From Paraglaciecola polaris LMG 21857 (GTDB lineage: Bacteria; Pseudomonadota; Gammaproteobacteria; Enterobacterales; Alteromonadaceae): DNA of 45,876 nt. The notes beneath the pieces are model-generated. The model was not told where the DNA came from and ran no database searches. It was given only the letters and a program-made list of their open reading frames with translations. Both the position numbers and the translations under genes were made by a program. The stretch covers positions 1 through 45,876 of the forward strand of contig NZ_BAER01000059.1 of the NCBI RefSeq assembly GCF_000315055.1, read 5' to 3'. Shown here piece after piece: positions 1 through 9,119 of this stretch. The first letter of the stretch is position 1, and each line of letters begins with the position of its first letter.

Positions 1-25
1 AGTAATTAGTTACCTAAGCTGTGCA

Positions 26-682
26 TTATTCGAATTGATAGTTGAGCAATTCGATATCGCGTTGATAATGCTGTGCAACAGTTTCTATAGAATCTTGGTT
101 ATAATAGCGACGATAATCTTTTTGACGGTCGTCTGCTTTACGTTTATGGGGAAGGGAAAAATGTTTCATCCCACAGTGCTGGCTAATAGCAGTAAAATCG
201 TCGGCTAAGGTTTCATAACGGCCAATGTAATCCACAATAATGTTGCCATCTAAATCGACTAGATGGTCGCTCTGTAATTTTGTCGCAATATCAAAATGGA
301 AAATATACGGCCTGCTCAGGGTAAACTTATATTTGATAAAGTCGTTGAAGTTATTGATCCCGTTGAGTAAATGTGGCTTTTCACGTTGAATATGATGGTA
401 TGAGGACACCTGTAAATCCCAGGGGTTACGTACAAAGGCAAACTTGTATAACTGACGAAAAAAGGCATCGGGTAGCATTTCTTTAGCGGCGATAACACCC
501 GAGTGACGTGGAAACTTCGTCCCAGTAATGTGTCCGCTCATATTACTTAGTTTGTGGCAGGGGAACATAAGATAATACATGGGATCGTGCCAGCGTAATT
601 TATTCAAAACCGAACGAATGCTTGTTCCACCTGTTTTGGCGATGTGTATGTATAAAAACTTATAACGGTGGTTTAGCAGCAT
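26..682 (-). CDS. Sulfotransferase family 2 domain protein
   Basis: A 218-residue protein likely to transfer a sulfuryl group from PAPS to a carbohydrate or other acceptor. Residues 10-22 hold HIAKTGGTSIRSV, which fits the 5'-phosphosulfate loop of family-2 sulfotransferases. FAFVRNPWDLQVSSYHH near residues 81-97 fits the 3'-phosphate-binding segment (RxPxxRxxSxY-like). The length is typical of compact bacterial members. There is no signal peptide, so it should act in the cytoplasm. Upstream of the ATG there is a weak AGGGCA ribosome site. The acceptor cannot be read from sequence. Such genes often sit in surface-polysaccharide clusters, but its left neighbour lies outside the window. Confidence 0.82.
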   Translation of the reverse strand: MLLNHRYKFLYIHIAKTGGTSIRSVLNKLRWHDPMYYLMFPCHKLSNMSGHITGTKFPRHSGVIAAKEMLPDAFFRQLYKFAFVRNPWDLQVSSYHHIQREKPHLLNGINNFNDFIKYKFTLSRPYIFHFDIATKLQSDHLVDLDGNIIVDYIGRYETLADDFTAISQHCGMKHFSLPHKRKADDRQKDYRRYYNQDSIETVAQHYQRDIELLNYQFE

Positions 683-925
683 TTATTGCCCTCAGGTAAA
701 AGCCATTCTGGCAAAAATACGCCAGTAGAAATATATCTAAAACGACAGTAGCAAACGAGCTGACTAAATCGAATAGCGCAAAGCAATAATGCTGAAGAAC
801 TCCACGTTTAGGTAAAGTTTTGTCAGTGCCTTTGTTTATTTCTGTCAAGCTGTCAGGAGAGGCTATAAAGCAATGCAGGCGTAAACGCATGGAGCAAGTA
901 AATACAGTTTTTTTGGGACAATATT

Positions 926-961
926 AAGGCTATCGCTAAATACTTAGTTGCTTATAGCCTT
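926..961 (-). terminator. Possible terminator of the SDR gene
   Basis: AAGGCTAT (926-933) pairs with ATAGCCTT (954-961), and the loop holds a second small stem (CTAA/TTAG). It sits just downstream of the minus-strand SDR stop codon. There is no clear U-tract, so it may be only a weak terminator or a 3'-end stabilising hairpin. Confidence 0.35.
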
Positions 962-978
962 TAAAGTGAAGGGTAAGC

Positions 979-1713
979 TTAGATTATGCCGCCATTCGCC
1001 CGCAGAACTTGACCGTTTATCCACGCGCCGTCTGGGCCAACTAAGAAGGCTACCGCACGAGCAATATCATCAGGCGTGGCTAATCGCTCTAGTGGACTCA
1101 TTTTCGCTAGGCGATCAATCATTTCTTGTGATTTTCCATTTAAAAACAAGTCTGTGGCTGTGGGGCCCGGTGCGACTGTATTCACGGTAATTTCTTTGCC
1201 GCGTAATTCTTTACTTAGAATAGCACTGAGAGTTTCAACAGCTGATTTTGTGGCCGCGTAAATACCATAGTTCTCTAATTTCAAGCCGACAACACTGGTG
1301 GAAATATTCACAATGCGCCCGCCATTTGGCATGCGGTTAGCCGCTTGTTTAAGCGTATTGAACGTACCTTTTAAGTTGACTGCGATTTGCTCATCAAAAT
1401 CAGCTTCTTCGCTCTGCGCCACAGGTGCATTGATCATTATGCCTGCGTTATTTATTAACACCTTGATTGGGCCTAATTCTTTTTCAACGATATCGAACAT
1501 ATCGATAACGTCGTCGGTATTAGCAACATTGCACTGAACGGCAAAGGCACGGCGATCAGCTTTCTGCAGTTCAGCTACCAGAGCCTGTGCTGGTTCGGCA
1601 TTTTTGGCGTAATTAATTGCCACAGAAAAACCATCGGCCGATAATCTGCGCGCTATTGCCGCACCTATCCCTTTTGACCCACCCGTGACTAACGCAACTT
1701 TTGACAAAGACAT
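979..1713 (-). CDS. SDR family NAD(P)-dependent oxidoreductase
   Basis: A classical short-chain dehydrogenase/reductase of 244 residues. The cofactor-binding motif TGGSKGIG spans residues 10-17, NNAG is at 88-91, catalytic Ser lies around 138 (NISTS), and the active-site YxxxK is Y152/K156 (YAATK). The C-terminal PGPTATDLF segment is also usual for the family. I start at the ATG at 1713 because AGGAG sits 6 bases upstream. A longer frame beginning at 1731 would place that ribosome site inside the coding region. The substrate is unknown; FabG-like 3-oxoacyl reductase or glucose-dehydrogenase-like activity are both possible. It is a single gene with its own intergenic flanks. Confidence 0.9.
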   Translation of the reverse strand: MSLSKVALVTGGSKGIGAAIARRLSADGFSVAINYAKNAEPAQALVAELQKADRRAFAVQCNVANTDDVIDMFDIVEKELGPIKVLINNAGIMINAPVAQSEEADFDEQIAVNLKGTFNTLKQAANRMPNGGRIVNISTSVVGLKLENYGIYAATKSAVETLSAILSKELRGKEITVNTVAPGPTATDLFLNGKSQEMIDRLAKMSPLERLATPDDIARAVAFLVGPDGAWINGQVLRANGGII

Positions 1714-2021
1714 AATTAACTCCTGACTCAATATAGGTAAACGACGTTAGCTTACAGGGTTCGGCTTTGAAGATAATCAATGGAAAATTAATCTTACACT
1801 TCCGCTTTTTAATTACGCTTATTGTGGCTGAAAAAGTTACACATATGCTTGAAATTGTTGGACGAGCAATAAGCCGTGATTTCCTCTATGTGGTGAGTTA
1901 GCCCTTATGAATATGCGGTTTGGCGAGTGGCCTTTTTATTGCACTGGTCAGTTTCTCTACCGCGTTTATTCTGCGCGCTAGTAATCCATCCTACTTTTCT
2001 CGATGCAATGAAGGACTAGTC

Positions 2022-4088
2022 ATGACTGAATCATTTAAATATACCGGAAATAAAGGCAAGGGTGGTGAACTACACCAACCTGCCTCGGATACTCACCCCA
2101 TTATGACCATTGCTCAAGGGTGCCCTGTGAGCGATGATCAAAATTCCTTAAAAGCAGGAGCCAGTGGCCCCACGTTAATGGAAGATCATGTACTTAGAGA
2201 GAAATTGTTCCATTTTGACCACGAACGAATTCCTGAGCGCGTAGTTCACGCTCGAGGTTATGGAGCACATGGTTATTTTGAGACATACGAAGCATTAAAT
2301 GAGTTAACGTGCGCCGATATTTTTCAGCGTAAGGGAGAGAAAACGCCAGTTTTTGCTCGCTTCTCCACTGTCGCGGGAAATAAAGGTTCACCGGATTTAG
2401 CGAGAGATGTGCGCGGTTTTGCGGTGAAGTTTTACACGCAAGAAGGCAACTGGGATTTAGTGGGTAACAACATTCCTGTGTTCTTTATTCAAGATGCTAT
2501 GAAGTTCCCGGATTTGGTTCATTCCGCCAAGGCCGAACCCGACCGTGGTTTCCCTCAAGCACAAACAGCTCATGACAATTTTTGGGATTTCATTAGTTTG
2601 ACACCAGAATCGATGCACATGGTTATGTGGGCTATGTCTGACCGAGCTATCCCACGTTCTTTGCGCTTTATGGAAGGCTTTGGCGTGCATACTTTTAAAT
2701 TCATTAGTGCTAAAGGGAACGAAAAATTTGTTAAATTTCATTGGAAGCCCAAAGGCGGAATGCAATCTGTCGTGTGGAACGAGGCAGTGAAATTAAACGG
2801 AGCCGATCCTGATTTTCACCGTCGGGACATGTGGCAGGCGATTGGAGAAGGGGACTATCCAGAATGGGAATTAGGTGTACAAGTCTTTGACCAAAAATTT
2901 GCAGATGATTTTGAGTTTGATGTTTTTGATGCGACCAAACTTATCCCTGAAGAACAGGTACCGGTAAAAATAGTTGGTCGAATGGTGTTGGATAGGGTTG
3001 TAGACAACTTTTTTGCTGAAACGGAACAAGTCGCTTTTTGCACGCAAAATATTGTACCTGGTTTGGACTTTACGCCTGATCCTCTGTTGCAGGGGCGGAA
3101 CTTTTCTTATCTAGATACGCAAATTAAGCGCCTCGGTGGGCCAAATTTCACCCATATCCCAGTTAATGCACCTAAATGCCCAATGCGTCATTTCCAACAA
3201 GACGGACATATGGCCATGCAAAACCCCAAAGGGCGGGTTAACTATGAGCCTAATTCATGGGAAGGAGGAGAGCACAATCCACGGGCATGCCCGGCTCACG
3301 GTTACCAGAGTTCATCTGAGCAAGTGAGCGGTGATAAATTGCGCTATCGTTCTGAAACCTTTGCGGACCATTACAGCCAAGCGCGCCAGTTCTATATTAG
3401 CCAAACAGATATAGAGCAAGGGCATATACAAAATGCGCTGGTATTTGAGTTATCAAAAGTTGAGCATTTGGCTATACGTGAGCGAATGGTTTCACATCTG
3501 TTAAACATTGATGAAACCCTAGCGAAAAAGGTTGCCGATGGTCTGGGCTTGGAGAATATGCCTCAGGCGGCAGAAGCAGCAATGAAGACTCGGGATGATC
3601 TGCCGGTGTCGGACGCATTGAGTATTTTGAAAAACGGTACCCATACCTTCAAAGGGCGCAAGTTGGGTATATTAGTCTCTGATGGCGTGGACGCCGCAAT
3701 CTTTAATAAGGTAACAGATGCATTGAAAGCGCTAGGCGCGAATCATGAGGTGATAGCGCCACAGGTTGGCGGTGTGACATGCAGTGAAGGTAAGCGTATC
3801 AGTGCCCAACAAGTAATTAACGGGGGGCCTTCGGTGTTATATGATGCAGTGCTCGTGCTTGTCACCGAGGAGGGAGCCAAATCATTGGCGAAAGTCCCTG
3901 AAGCGAAAGACTTTGTTACCGATGCCCATGCCCACATGAAGTTCATCGGCTATACGCCATCGGCTATGCCATTGTTCGAAGCGGCGGGGCTTGCTGATAA
4001 AGAGGACAAAGGCTGGATCGATCTAAATGACATTAGCGCCAAATCCTTTGTAAAAACACTGGGTGCGTTGCGTTATTGGCAACGCTAA
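2022..4088 (+). CDS. katE: Large-subunit catalase (HPII type)
   Basis: Monofunctional haem catalase of 688 residues, disproportionating hydrogen peroxide in the cytoplasm. The catalytic His is H76 in [11 protein letters not shown], the catalytic Asn lies in [10 protein letters not shown] (about 149), and the proximal haem-ligand Tyr is Y363 in RNFSYLDTQ. The core ends near residue 500. About 150 further residues from [16 protein letters not shown] onward form the flavodoxin/DJ-1-like C-terminal domain that marks the large clade-2 catalases. I start at 2022 because AAGGAC lies 5-10 bases upstream and [12 protein letters not shown] resembles catalase N-termini. The frame extends back to 1920, but that extension has no family resemblance. 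A hairpin terminator follows at 4121. No OxyR-type regulator gene is adjacent. Confidence 0.95.
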   Translation: MTESFKYTGNKGKGGELHQPASDTHPIMTIAQGCPVSDDQNSLKAGASGPTLMEDHVLREKLFHFDHERIPERVVHARGYGAHGYFETYEALNELTCADIFQRKGEKTPVFARFSTVAGNKGSPDLARDVRGFAVKFYTQEGNWDLVGNNIPVFFIQDAMKFPDLVHSAKAEPDRGFPQAQTAHDNFWDFISLTPESMHMVMWAMSDRAIPRSLRFMEGFGVHTFKFISAKGNEKFVKFHWKPKGGMQSVVWNEAVKLNGADPDFHRRDMWQAIGEGDYPEWELGVQVFDQKFADDFEFDVFDATKLIPEEQVPVKIVGRMVLDRVVDNFFAETEQVAFCTQNIVPGLDFTPDPLLQGRNFSYLDTQIKRLGGPNFTHIPVNAPKCPMRHFQQDGHMAMQNPKGRVNYEPNSWEGGEHNPRACPAHGYQSSSEQVSGDKLRYRSETFADHYSQARQFYISQTDIEQGHIQNALVFELSKVEHLAIRERMVSHLLNIDETLAKKVADGLGLENMPQAAEAAMKTRDDLPVSDALSILKNGTHTFKGRKLGILVSDGVDAAIFNKVTDALKALGANHEVIAPQVGGVTCSEGKRISAQQVINGGPSVLYDAVLVLVTEEGAKSLAKVPEAKDFVTDAHAHMKFIGYTPSAMPLFEAAGLADKEDKGWIDLNDISAKSFVKTLGALRYWQR

Positions 4089-4120
4089 GCAGATAAAATA
4101 GCCCACGTATCTTTAGCGGT

Positions 4121-4153
4121 AATAAAGAGGCTGGAAACACCCGCCTCTTTATT
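4121..4153 (+). terminator. Terminator downstream of katE
   Basis: AATAAAGAGGC (4121-4131) and GCCTCTTTATT (4143-4153) form an 11-bp perfect stem with an 11-base loop. It is followed by TATCC rather than a pure T-run. Position and stem strength support a terminator. Confidence 0.65.
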
Positions 4154-4338
4154 TATCCACATACTCCTCATAGCCAGATTCAATTGATTGTTTCCATTGG
4201 CTAACAAATTTCTAATTATTGCTCAACGTCAAAGTAAGTAGCGAGTAACAGTTAACGTAGATTTTTCTGCTTCATTGCATTTACTTTATTGGTTAGAGAT
4301 TCACGTCAACTGCGAGAAGGAAATAACATTGCCTTTAC

Positions 4339-4352
4339 AATTGTTAACAATT
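4339..4352. promoter_or_regulatory. Palindrome upstream of the TRAP operon
   Basis: AATTGTTAACAATT is a perfect 14-bp palindrome about 40 bases before the start of the TRAP solute-binding protein gene. The same 12-mer AATTGTTAACAA recurs at 13922-13933, just before the PhoD-type phosphatase gene. It could be an operator, but no regulator is assigned and chance in AT-rich DNA is possible. Confidence 0.3.
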
Positions 4353-4391
4353 AACTAATAATAATTATCGTTTTTCTTGTCGGCCCAAATA

Positions 4392-5369
4392 ATGTTGTTG
4401 CGTTACGTGTTGTGTTTTTTGTTGTTACTGCCATCCGCTTTACACGCCAAACCCGAGAAGTTGTATTGGGGGCATGTTTATGAAACTAGCGAGCCTCTGC
4501 ACAAATGGGCGATGTGGGCCAGCGAGCAGATAAAGCAGCGCACCGACGGGCGTTATGACATTGATGTGTTTCCAGTGTCAATTTTGGGTAAAGAAGCGGC
4601 TTTAAATGAGAGCTTGCGCTTGGGCAGTGTGGATATTATCTACACGGGGACCAGTTTCATTGCCCAGCTTTATCCGCCTTTCGGCATTACAGATATGCCG
4701 TATATTTATGCTGGGTATGATCATTGGCTGAAGTTTAACAACAGCGAATTATTTGCAGAATTAGCGCAGGGGTATAGTGAAAAAACTCAGGGCAACCATA
4801 TCGTGGCGAACAACTATTATGGTGAGCGCCATGTGAGTGCTAACGTTCCCGTTTTAACCCTAACAGATATGAAAGGGCTGAAAATACGGGTGCCCAATGC
4901 GGCGATTTTCAAGTTGTTTCCTCAGGCGGTCAATGCCAACCCAACCCCTATCGCATTTTCAGAAGTGTACATGGCTCTGCAACAAGGGGTTGTGGATGCA
5001 CAAGAAAACCCTCTACCGACAATAAAAGCCAAGAAACTTTATGAGGTGCAAAAGCACATAAGCCTAACAGGGCACATGGTTGGCTCGAATGTCACTATTA
5101 TCAGCCAGCGTCGCTGGAAGATGCTAAGTCCAGACGACCGGTTCATTTTCGAAGAGGTACTACAAGAAGCGGCCCTTAATGTATCCCAAGAAACCCGTGC
5201 TCACGAGCAGGCATTAATCGCTTGGTTTGGGCCGCATGGCGTTAAGGTACACCATGTAGATAAAAGCCCGTTTCGCCAAGCGACACTGCAATTGCATAAA
5301 CCGTTTATTGCCACCATAGGTCAAGAAAACTACGACCGTCTCTTACAATTAAATCAAGCAGAAGAGTAA
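4392..5369 (+). CDS. dctP: TRAP transporter solute-binding protein (DctP family)
   Basis: Periplasmic substrate-binding subunit of a tripartite ATP-independent transporter, about 325 residues. A signal peptide (MLLRYVLCFLLLLPSALHA) is followed by the DctP fold. GLKIRVPNA carries the family arginine that usually salt-bridges the carboxylate of the ligand, and MALQQGVVDAQENPL is the highly conserved signature after it. The ATG at 4392 gives a clean signal peptide. A TTG five codons earlier (4377) is also in frame, and neither has a strong ribosome site. Three bases separate it from the small permease gene. The ligand is probably an organic acid, judging from the arginine, but cannot be specified. 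The symbol is family-level. Confidence 0.9.
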   Translation: MLLRYVLCFLLLLPSALHAKPEKLYWGHVYETSEPLHKWAMWASEQIKQRTDGRYDIDVFPVSILGKEAALNESLRLGSVDIIYTGTSFIAQLYPPFGITDMPYIYAGYDHWLKFNNSELFAELAQGYSEKTQGNHIVANNYYGERHVSANVPVLTLTDMKGLKIRVPNAAIFKLFPQAVNANPTPIAFSEVYMALQQGVVDAQENPLPTIKAKKLYEVQKHISLTGHMVGSNVTIISQRRWKMLSPDDRFIFEEVLQEAALNVSQETRAHEQALIAWFGPHGVKVHHVDKSPFRQATLQLHKPFIATIGQENYDRLLQLNQAEE

Positions 5370-5372
5370 ATT

Positions 5373-5897
5373 ATGTCCCTTTCCGATGCCACGCCTTGCG
5401 ATACTATGCTTAGCAAGCAGCCACTTAAAAGCGAAGATATCATAAGCTTGCTCATATTTTGGGGATTGGCGATGTTGTTGTTTGCACAATTTTTTAGCCG
5501 CTATGTATTAAGTGCTTCTTTAGGTTGGTCCGAAGAAATTGCTCGTTATTTGCTGATTTTGCTGGCGTTTTCAGGAGCAAGCATTGCCAGTCGTAACGAT
5601 GCCCATATCGGCGTTACCTTGTTACATCGTTATTTGCCCATTAAAACCTTGAGTATGACTAAGTTATTCATCGCCATGCTTAATCTAACTGTTGTGTTGC
5701 TGTTGACATTTTACGGGGTTCAAATTGCGCTTTCGTTACAAGTCTACACACTGGCTTCTTTATCCATTTCAATCAGTTGGGTATATGTTTTGATGTGTGT
5801 TTGTTTGTTGCTCATGGGGGCGCGAAGCTGGCTGGTGGTAGTAGCGAATTGGCGTTTAGTGTGCAATACATTCAAACCGGCAGTGGGTCAGTTATGA
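5373..5897 (+). CDS. dctQ: TRAP transporter small permease (DctQ family)
   Basis: A 174-residue inner-membrane protein with four predicted helices. The signature SLGWSEEIARYLLILLAFSGASIASR of DctQ proteins lies around residues 47-72 (key residues W, EE, R, Y). It bridges the binding protein and the large permease. It starts 3 bases after the dctP stop, and its TGA overlaps the ATG of the next gene (ATGA at 5894-5897), so translational coupling is likely. Confidence 0.9.
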   Translation: MSLSDATPCDTMLSKQPLKSEDIISLLIFWGLAMLLFAQFFSRYVLSASLGWSEEIARYLLILLAFSGASIASRNDAHIGVTLLHRYLPIKTLSMTKLFIAMLNLTVVLLLTFYGVQIALSLQVYTLASLSISISWVYVLMCVCLLLMGARSWLVVVANWRLVCNTFKPAVGQL

Positions 5898-7171
5898 TCG
5901 TGCTTGTCTTGTTTTTATCCCTAATATTGCTTATTGCGCTGGGCACACCGGTGGCATTTGCATTAATCCTTTCTTCCCTCTTGGCCATTGCGCTTGATGG
6001 CAACATGCCGAACCTAGTGGTGTTACACAGTATGGTCGGCGGTATGAATAGTTTTCCGTTGTTGTCCATTCCCTTCTTCGTGCTAGCAGGGGCGTTAATG
6101 AATTCTGCGGGGATTACTCAGCGCATTTTTGATTTTGCTAATGCTCTGGTGGGCTGGCTACGCGGTGGGTTAGGGCATGTAAATGTGGGGGCGTCGATAT
6201 TATTCGCTGGCATGTCTGGCGCGGCGGTGGCTGATGCGGGTGGGTTAGGCGCAATTGAAGTTAAAGCCATGCGTGACAAAGGCTACGATGCTGGCTTTGC
6301 GGTGGGGATAACCGCTGCGTCATCTACCATAGGACCGATCATTCCACCCAGTTTGCCGCTGATTATTTATGCTGTTATGTCGTCTGCGTCAATCGGTCAG
6401 TTATTCGCTGCAGGGATAATACCTGGCTTAATCATGGCACTTGCGTTGATGATAATGGTGGCTTGGTATGCTAAAAAACGCAATTATCCCAAAGATGCCG
6501 GTTTTTCTGTACTGCGTTGTACATCGACGCTTAGACGCGCATTTTTATCACTGATGACGCCTGTGTTGATCATTGGCGGCATATTGCTTGGTTTGTTTAC
6601 TGCCACTGAAGCGGCCATAGCAGCCAGCGCATACGCCCTATTTTTAGGGGCGCTGGTATACCGAACATTAACCATTAGAAAACTGCTTGCTCTGAGTATT
6701 GAAACCATAGAAACCACCAGTATTATCATGTTGATAATAGGCGGTGCAGCGATTTTTTCTTGGGTGTTAACCACCCAGCACATAACCGAAAGCTTCACCC
6801 AATGGATGCTGGGTTTTACAGACAGTAAAGTGGCTATTTTGTTACTGATAACCCTCATCCTATTCATCGTTGGCTGCTTCATGGAAACTATCGCCGCGAT
6901 TACTATTCTCACCCCAGTGTTATTACCCGTAGCGATTAGTCTAGGGGTTGATCCGGTACACTTTGGCGTAATGATGGTACTGAATTTAATGATAGGCTTG
7001 TTAACTCCACCGGTAGGCATGGTGTTATACGTTTTATCTCGGGTGACAAACGTGCCTTTTGAAAGCTGTGCCAAAGCCACGCTACCGTTTTTGATCCCAT
7101 TAGTCATAGTGCTGCTGTTAGTGACATTTATCCCACAATTGACCCTGTGGTTACCATCGGTGTTGTATTGA
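5894..7171 (+). CDS. dctM: TRAP transporter large permease (DctM family)
   Basis: A 425-residue, roughly 12-helix sodium-coupled permease that carries the solute across the inner membrane. Family hallmarks are FPLLSIPFFVLAGALMNSAGI near residue 45, GGLGHVNVGASILFAGMSGAAVADAGGLG, and the ASSTIGPIIPPSLPLIIY loop. The C-terminal half repeats the fold, ending with LMIGLLTPPVGMVLYV. The frame is open back to 5777, but the ATG at 5894 overlaps the dctQ stop codon and starts directly with the first membrane helix, so it is preferred. Together with the two genes before it, this makes a complete TRAP system. Confidence 0.92.
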   Translation: MIVLVLFLSLILLIALGTPVAFALILSSLLAIALDGNMPNLVVLHSMVGGMNSFPLLSIPFFVLAGALMNSAGITQRIFDFANALVGWLRGGLGHVNVGASILFAGMSGAAVADAGGLGAIEVKAMRDKGYDAGFAVGITAASSTIGPIIPPSLPLIIYAVMSSASIGQLFAAGIIPGLIMALALMIMVAWYAKKRNYPKDAGFSVLRCTSTLRRAFLSLMTPVLIIGGILLGLFTATEAAIAASAYALFLGALVYRTLTIRKLLALSIETIETTSIIMLIIGGAAIFSWVLTTQHITESFTQWMLGFTDSKVAILLLITLILFIVGCFMETIAAITILTPVLLPVAISLGVDPVHFGVMMVLNLMIGLLTPPVGMVLYVLSRVTNVPFESCAKATLPFLIPLVIVLLLVTFIPQLTLWLPSVLY

Positions 7172-7202
7172 AAACATATATTTGATTAACATTTTTTAAC
7201 CA

Positions 7203-7218
7203 GCGCTAGGCTTAGCGC
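7203..7218. repeat. Short inverted repeat after the TRAP operon
   Basis: GCGCTA (7203-7208), loop GGCT, TAGCGC (7213-7218), in the 150-base gap between dctM and the AraC-type gene. There is no T-run, so it is a poor terminator candidate. It could be an operator half-site pair. Confidence 0.3.
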
Positions 7219-7320
7219 ACTATGGGTAATGAAAGTGCAGTGTCGCGCGCAGCAATGGGCTTTCAAAAGCAAAGTTATCAACGCTATACTGGGTGTTAAC
7301 GTTAGCAACTTGCCTCGTAA

Positions 7321-8034
7321 ATGAAAAACAGCCTCAGTATTCGTGTTTACTCTAAGCAGCTTCAACGTCATACCCATAACAACCATCATCAATTGGTCTT
7401 GCCTATTCAGGGGTATATTGCCATCGAAATGGATCACTATATGGGCAAAGTGACGTTAGGGGAGTGTGTGGTGATCCCGACTGGCACCGAGCACGGTTTT
7501 AAGGCTGATGAAGCGGCGCGTTTTATCGTCGCGGATATGGATATGCTCCCCGCTCACTTATTGGATAATACATTAGCGGTATTTTCTATCTCGCCCCCTT
7601 TGTTAAGCTTTTTAATGTTCGTGGAAAAACAACTGGAGCATCAGGTTGACAGTGGGATCGAAAGCTCAGTGCTCGATGTATTTAGCATGCTGTTAGAACA
7701 GCAACAGCATGCTTTAGTACCGGATGAAAGAATGCGCAGCGTGCAACGATGGATAACCGATCATATTGGTGATGAACTCAGTGTTAATACATTGGCTGGC
7801 ATTGCCTGCTTAAGCCCAACTCAGTTTAAAAAGCGCTTTAAAATGAGTTTTGATACAACGCCTCATCTATACATTACCCAATTGCGCATGGAAAAATCAA
7901 AAGCCTTGCTCGCCCACACGGACCTGCCAGTTCAGTTGGTTGCCCAGAACGTCGGCTACAGTGACCTTTCTGCTTTCAGTCGACGTTTTTCCAGTTACTT
8001 TGGTTTGTCGCCAAGAGCTTTTTCTAAGGCCTAA
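7321..8034 (+). CDS. AraC family transcriptional regulator
   Basis: A 237-residue activator or repressor. The N-terminal 100 residues look like a cupin effector domain (QRHTHNNHHQLVLPIQG, GECVVIPTGTEHGF). Residues from about 138 to 237 carry two helix-turn-helix units: DELSVNTLAGIACLSPTQFKKRFK, then QLVAQNVGYSDLSAFSRRFSSYFGLSPRAF, the AraC signature. AraC regulators with this architecture commonly sit beside an EamA/RhaT-type transporter, as here. That transporter gene (8141) is broken, so the regulator may be an orphan. It could also act on the TRAP operon upstream. The ATG follows an in-frame TAA directly, with no strong ribosome site. Confidence 0.9.
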   Translation: MKNSLSIRVYSKQLQRHTHNNHHQLVLPIQGYIAIEMDHYMGKVTLGECVVIPTGTEHGFKADEAARFIVADMDMLPAHLLDNTLAVFSISPPLLSFLMFVEKQLEHQVDSGIESSVLDVFSMLLEQQQHALVPDERMRSVQRWITDHIGDELSVNTLAGIACLSPTQFKKRFKMSFDTTPHLYITQLRMEKSKALLAHTDLPVQLVAQNVGYSDLSAFSRRFSSYFGLSPRAFSKA

Positions 8035-8140
8035 AGAAACGTCCTTTTAAGCAACAAATGCGTCCGTTTAGCAAAGTACTCTGTGAGTAAGGTGCTTATC
8101 ATCTCATTAACAGCAATGGCTAAATACTAAGGAACGTTAC

Positions 8141-9043
8141 ATGGCTATTATTCGCAGTGCTAATACTGAGTATCAATTTGGGGTCGGGGCTATTTTGTTT
8201 TCGTCACTGTTGTGGGGGACAACCGGCACGGCTGCTACATTTGCCCCGAATGTTAGTCCTGCTGCTATGGGCGCTTTTGCGATGGGAGGAGGAGGTTTAA
8301 TTTTGGCTGTCTCTGCATATAGGCAGGTGCGGCATCATTATCTTAAGATTTTATTGTTAAAACGATTGTGGTTATTTAGTGCTCTGGCGTTAGCGATTTA
8401 TCCTTTGGCTTTTTATACTGCTATGGGACTCGCTGGTGTGGCTGTGGGTACAGTGGTGTCTATCGCGAGCGCGCCGTTTTTCGCCGCTGTGCTTGAGTGC
8501 CTTATTAGCAAAGAAGTCAATATTACTAAGCGGTGGTTTGTCAGTTTTGCTCTGGGGTTAGTTGGTATCGCATTATTGGCCTTTAGTGAATGATCAACTG
8601 GAGAGAATAATACCGATAAAATGATGGGGATCGCCTTAGGTTTACTTGCTGGACTGACTTACGCGATTTATGCCTGGGGGGCGAAAACAATGATAGATAA
8701 GGGAGTGCAGTCGCAAGCCGCTATGGGTAGCATATTTGGACTTGGGGCAATGGTACTTTTACCTTCTTTGCTGTTTTCCGGTGATAATTTATTTGCATCG
8801 TCCACTAATACAATCGTGGTTTTTTATATGGCGGTGATCCCTATGGCGTTGGGTTACTTCGCTTTTGGATATGGCCTGCGTCATATCAAGGCGAGTAGCG
8901 CCTCCCTTTTAACATTATTAGAGCCAGTGGTGGCGGCAATTTTAGCTGTTCTGGTCGTAGGTGAAGTTATCTCACCAGTGGGATGGTTTGGAATAACGTT
9001 AATTTTGCTGTGCCTATGGGGGCAAACATCGCTTAAGAGCTAA
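8141..9043 (+). pseudogene. EamA/DMT transporter interrupted by an in-frame TGA
   Basis: Ten-helix drug/metabolite transporter. The first EamA repeat (8141-8590, 150 codons) ends in ALLAFSE followed by TGA at 8591-8593. The same reading frame then continues through STGENNTDK into an ATG at 8621 and a second complete EamA repeat (140 residues, EPVVAAILAVLVVGEVISPVGW) to 9043. Joined, the product would be about 300 residues, the normal family length. AAGGAAC gives a good ribosome site for the first half. The second half has GGAGAG about 15 bases before its ATG, which is far. Most likely a recent nonsense mutation or a sequencing error. A split, co-assembling transporter is a less likely alternative, since each half is a whole repeat. 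Confidence 0.8.
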
Positions 9044-9119
9044 GTACCGGGGCGAATAGTGCTTACCGAGCGCGCAACATCTATTGGCTGCATGCTCATT
9101 GAGTCTATTTGGCTAGAAA

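Noticed and set aside
660-890. 76-codon minus-strand frame before the sulfotransferase
   Set aside because: It runs into the start of the sulfotransferase gene in another frame and has no ribosome site or recognisable content.
1920-2021. Hydrophobic N-terminal extension of the catalase
   Set aside because: It could suggest an exported catalase, but a good ribosome site lies just before the ATG at 2022 and the extension does not look like family members.
5777-5893. N-terminal extension of the TRAP large permease, suggesting a DctQ-DctM fusion
   Set aside because: The extension is in a different frame from dctQ, and the ATGA overlap supports two separate, coupled genes.
6484-7107. 207-codon minus-strand frame across the TRAP large permease
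   Set aside because: It is the antisense of a strongly conserved DctM coding region, so it is a by-product of codon bias.
8591-8593. Possible selenocysteine codon in the EamA transporter
   Set aside because: No selenoprotein of this family is known, the codon lies in the poorly conserved linker, and I see no SECIS-like stem placed directly after it.
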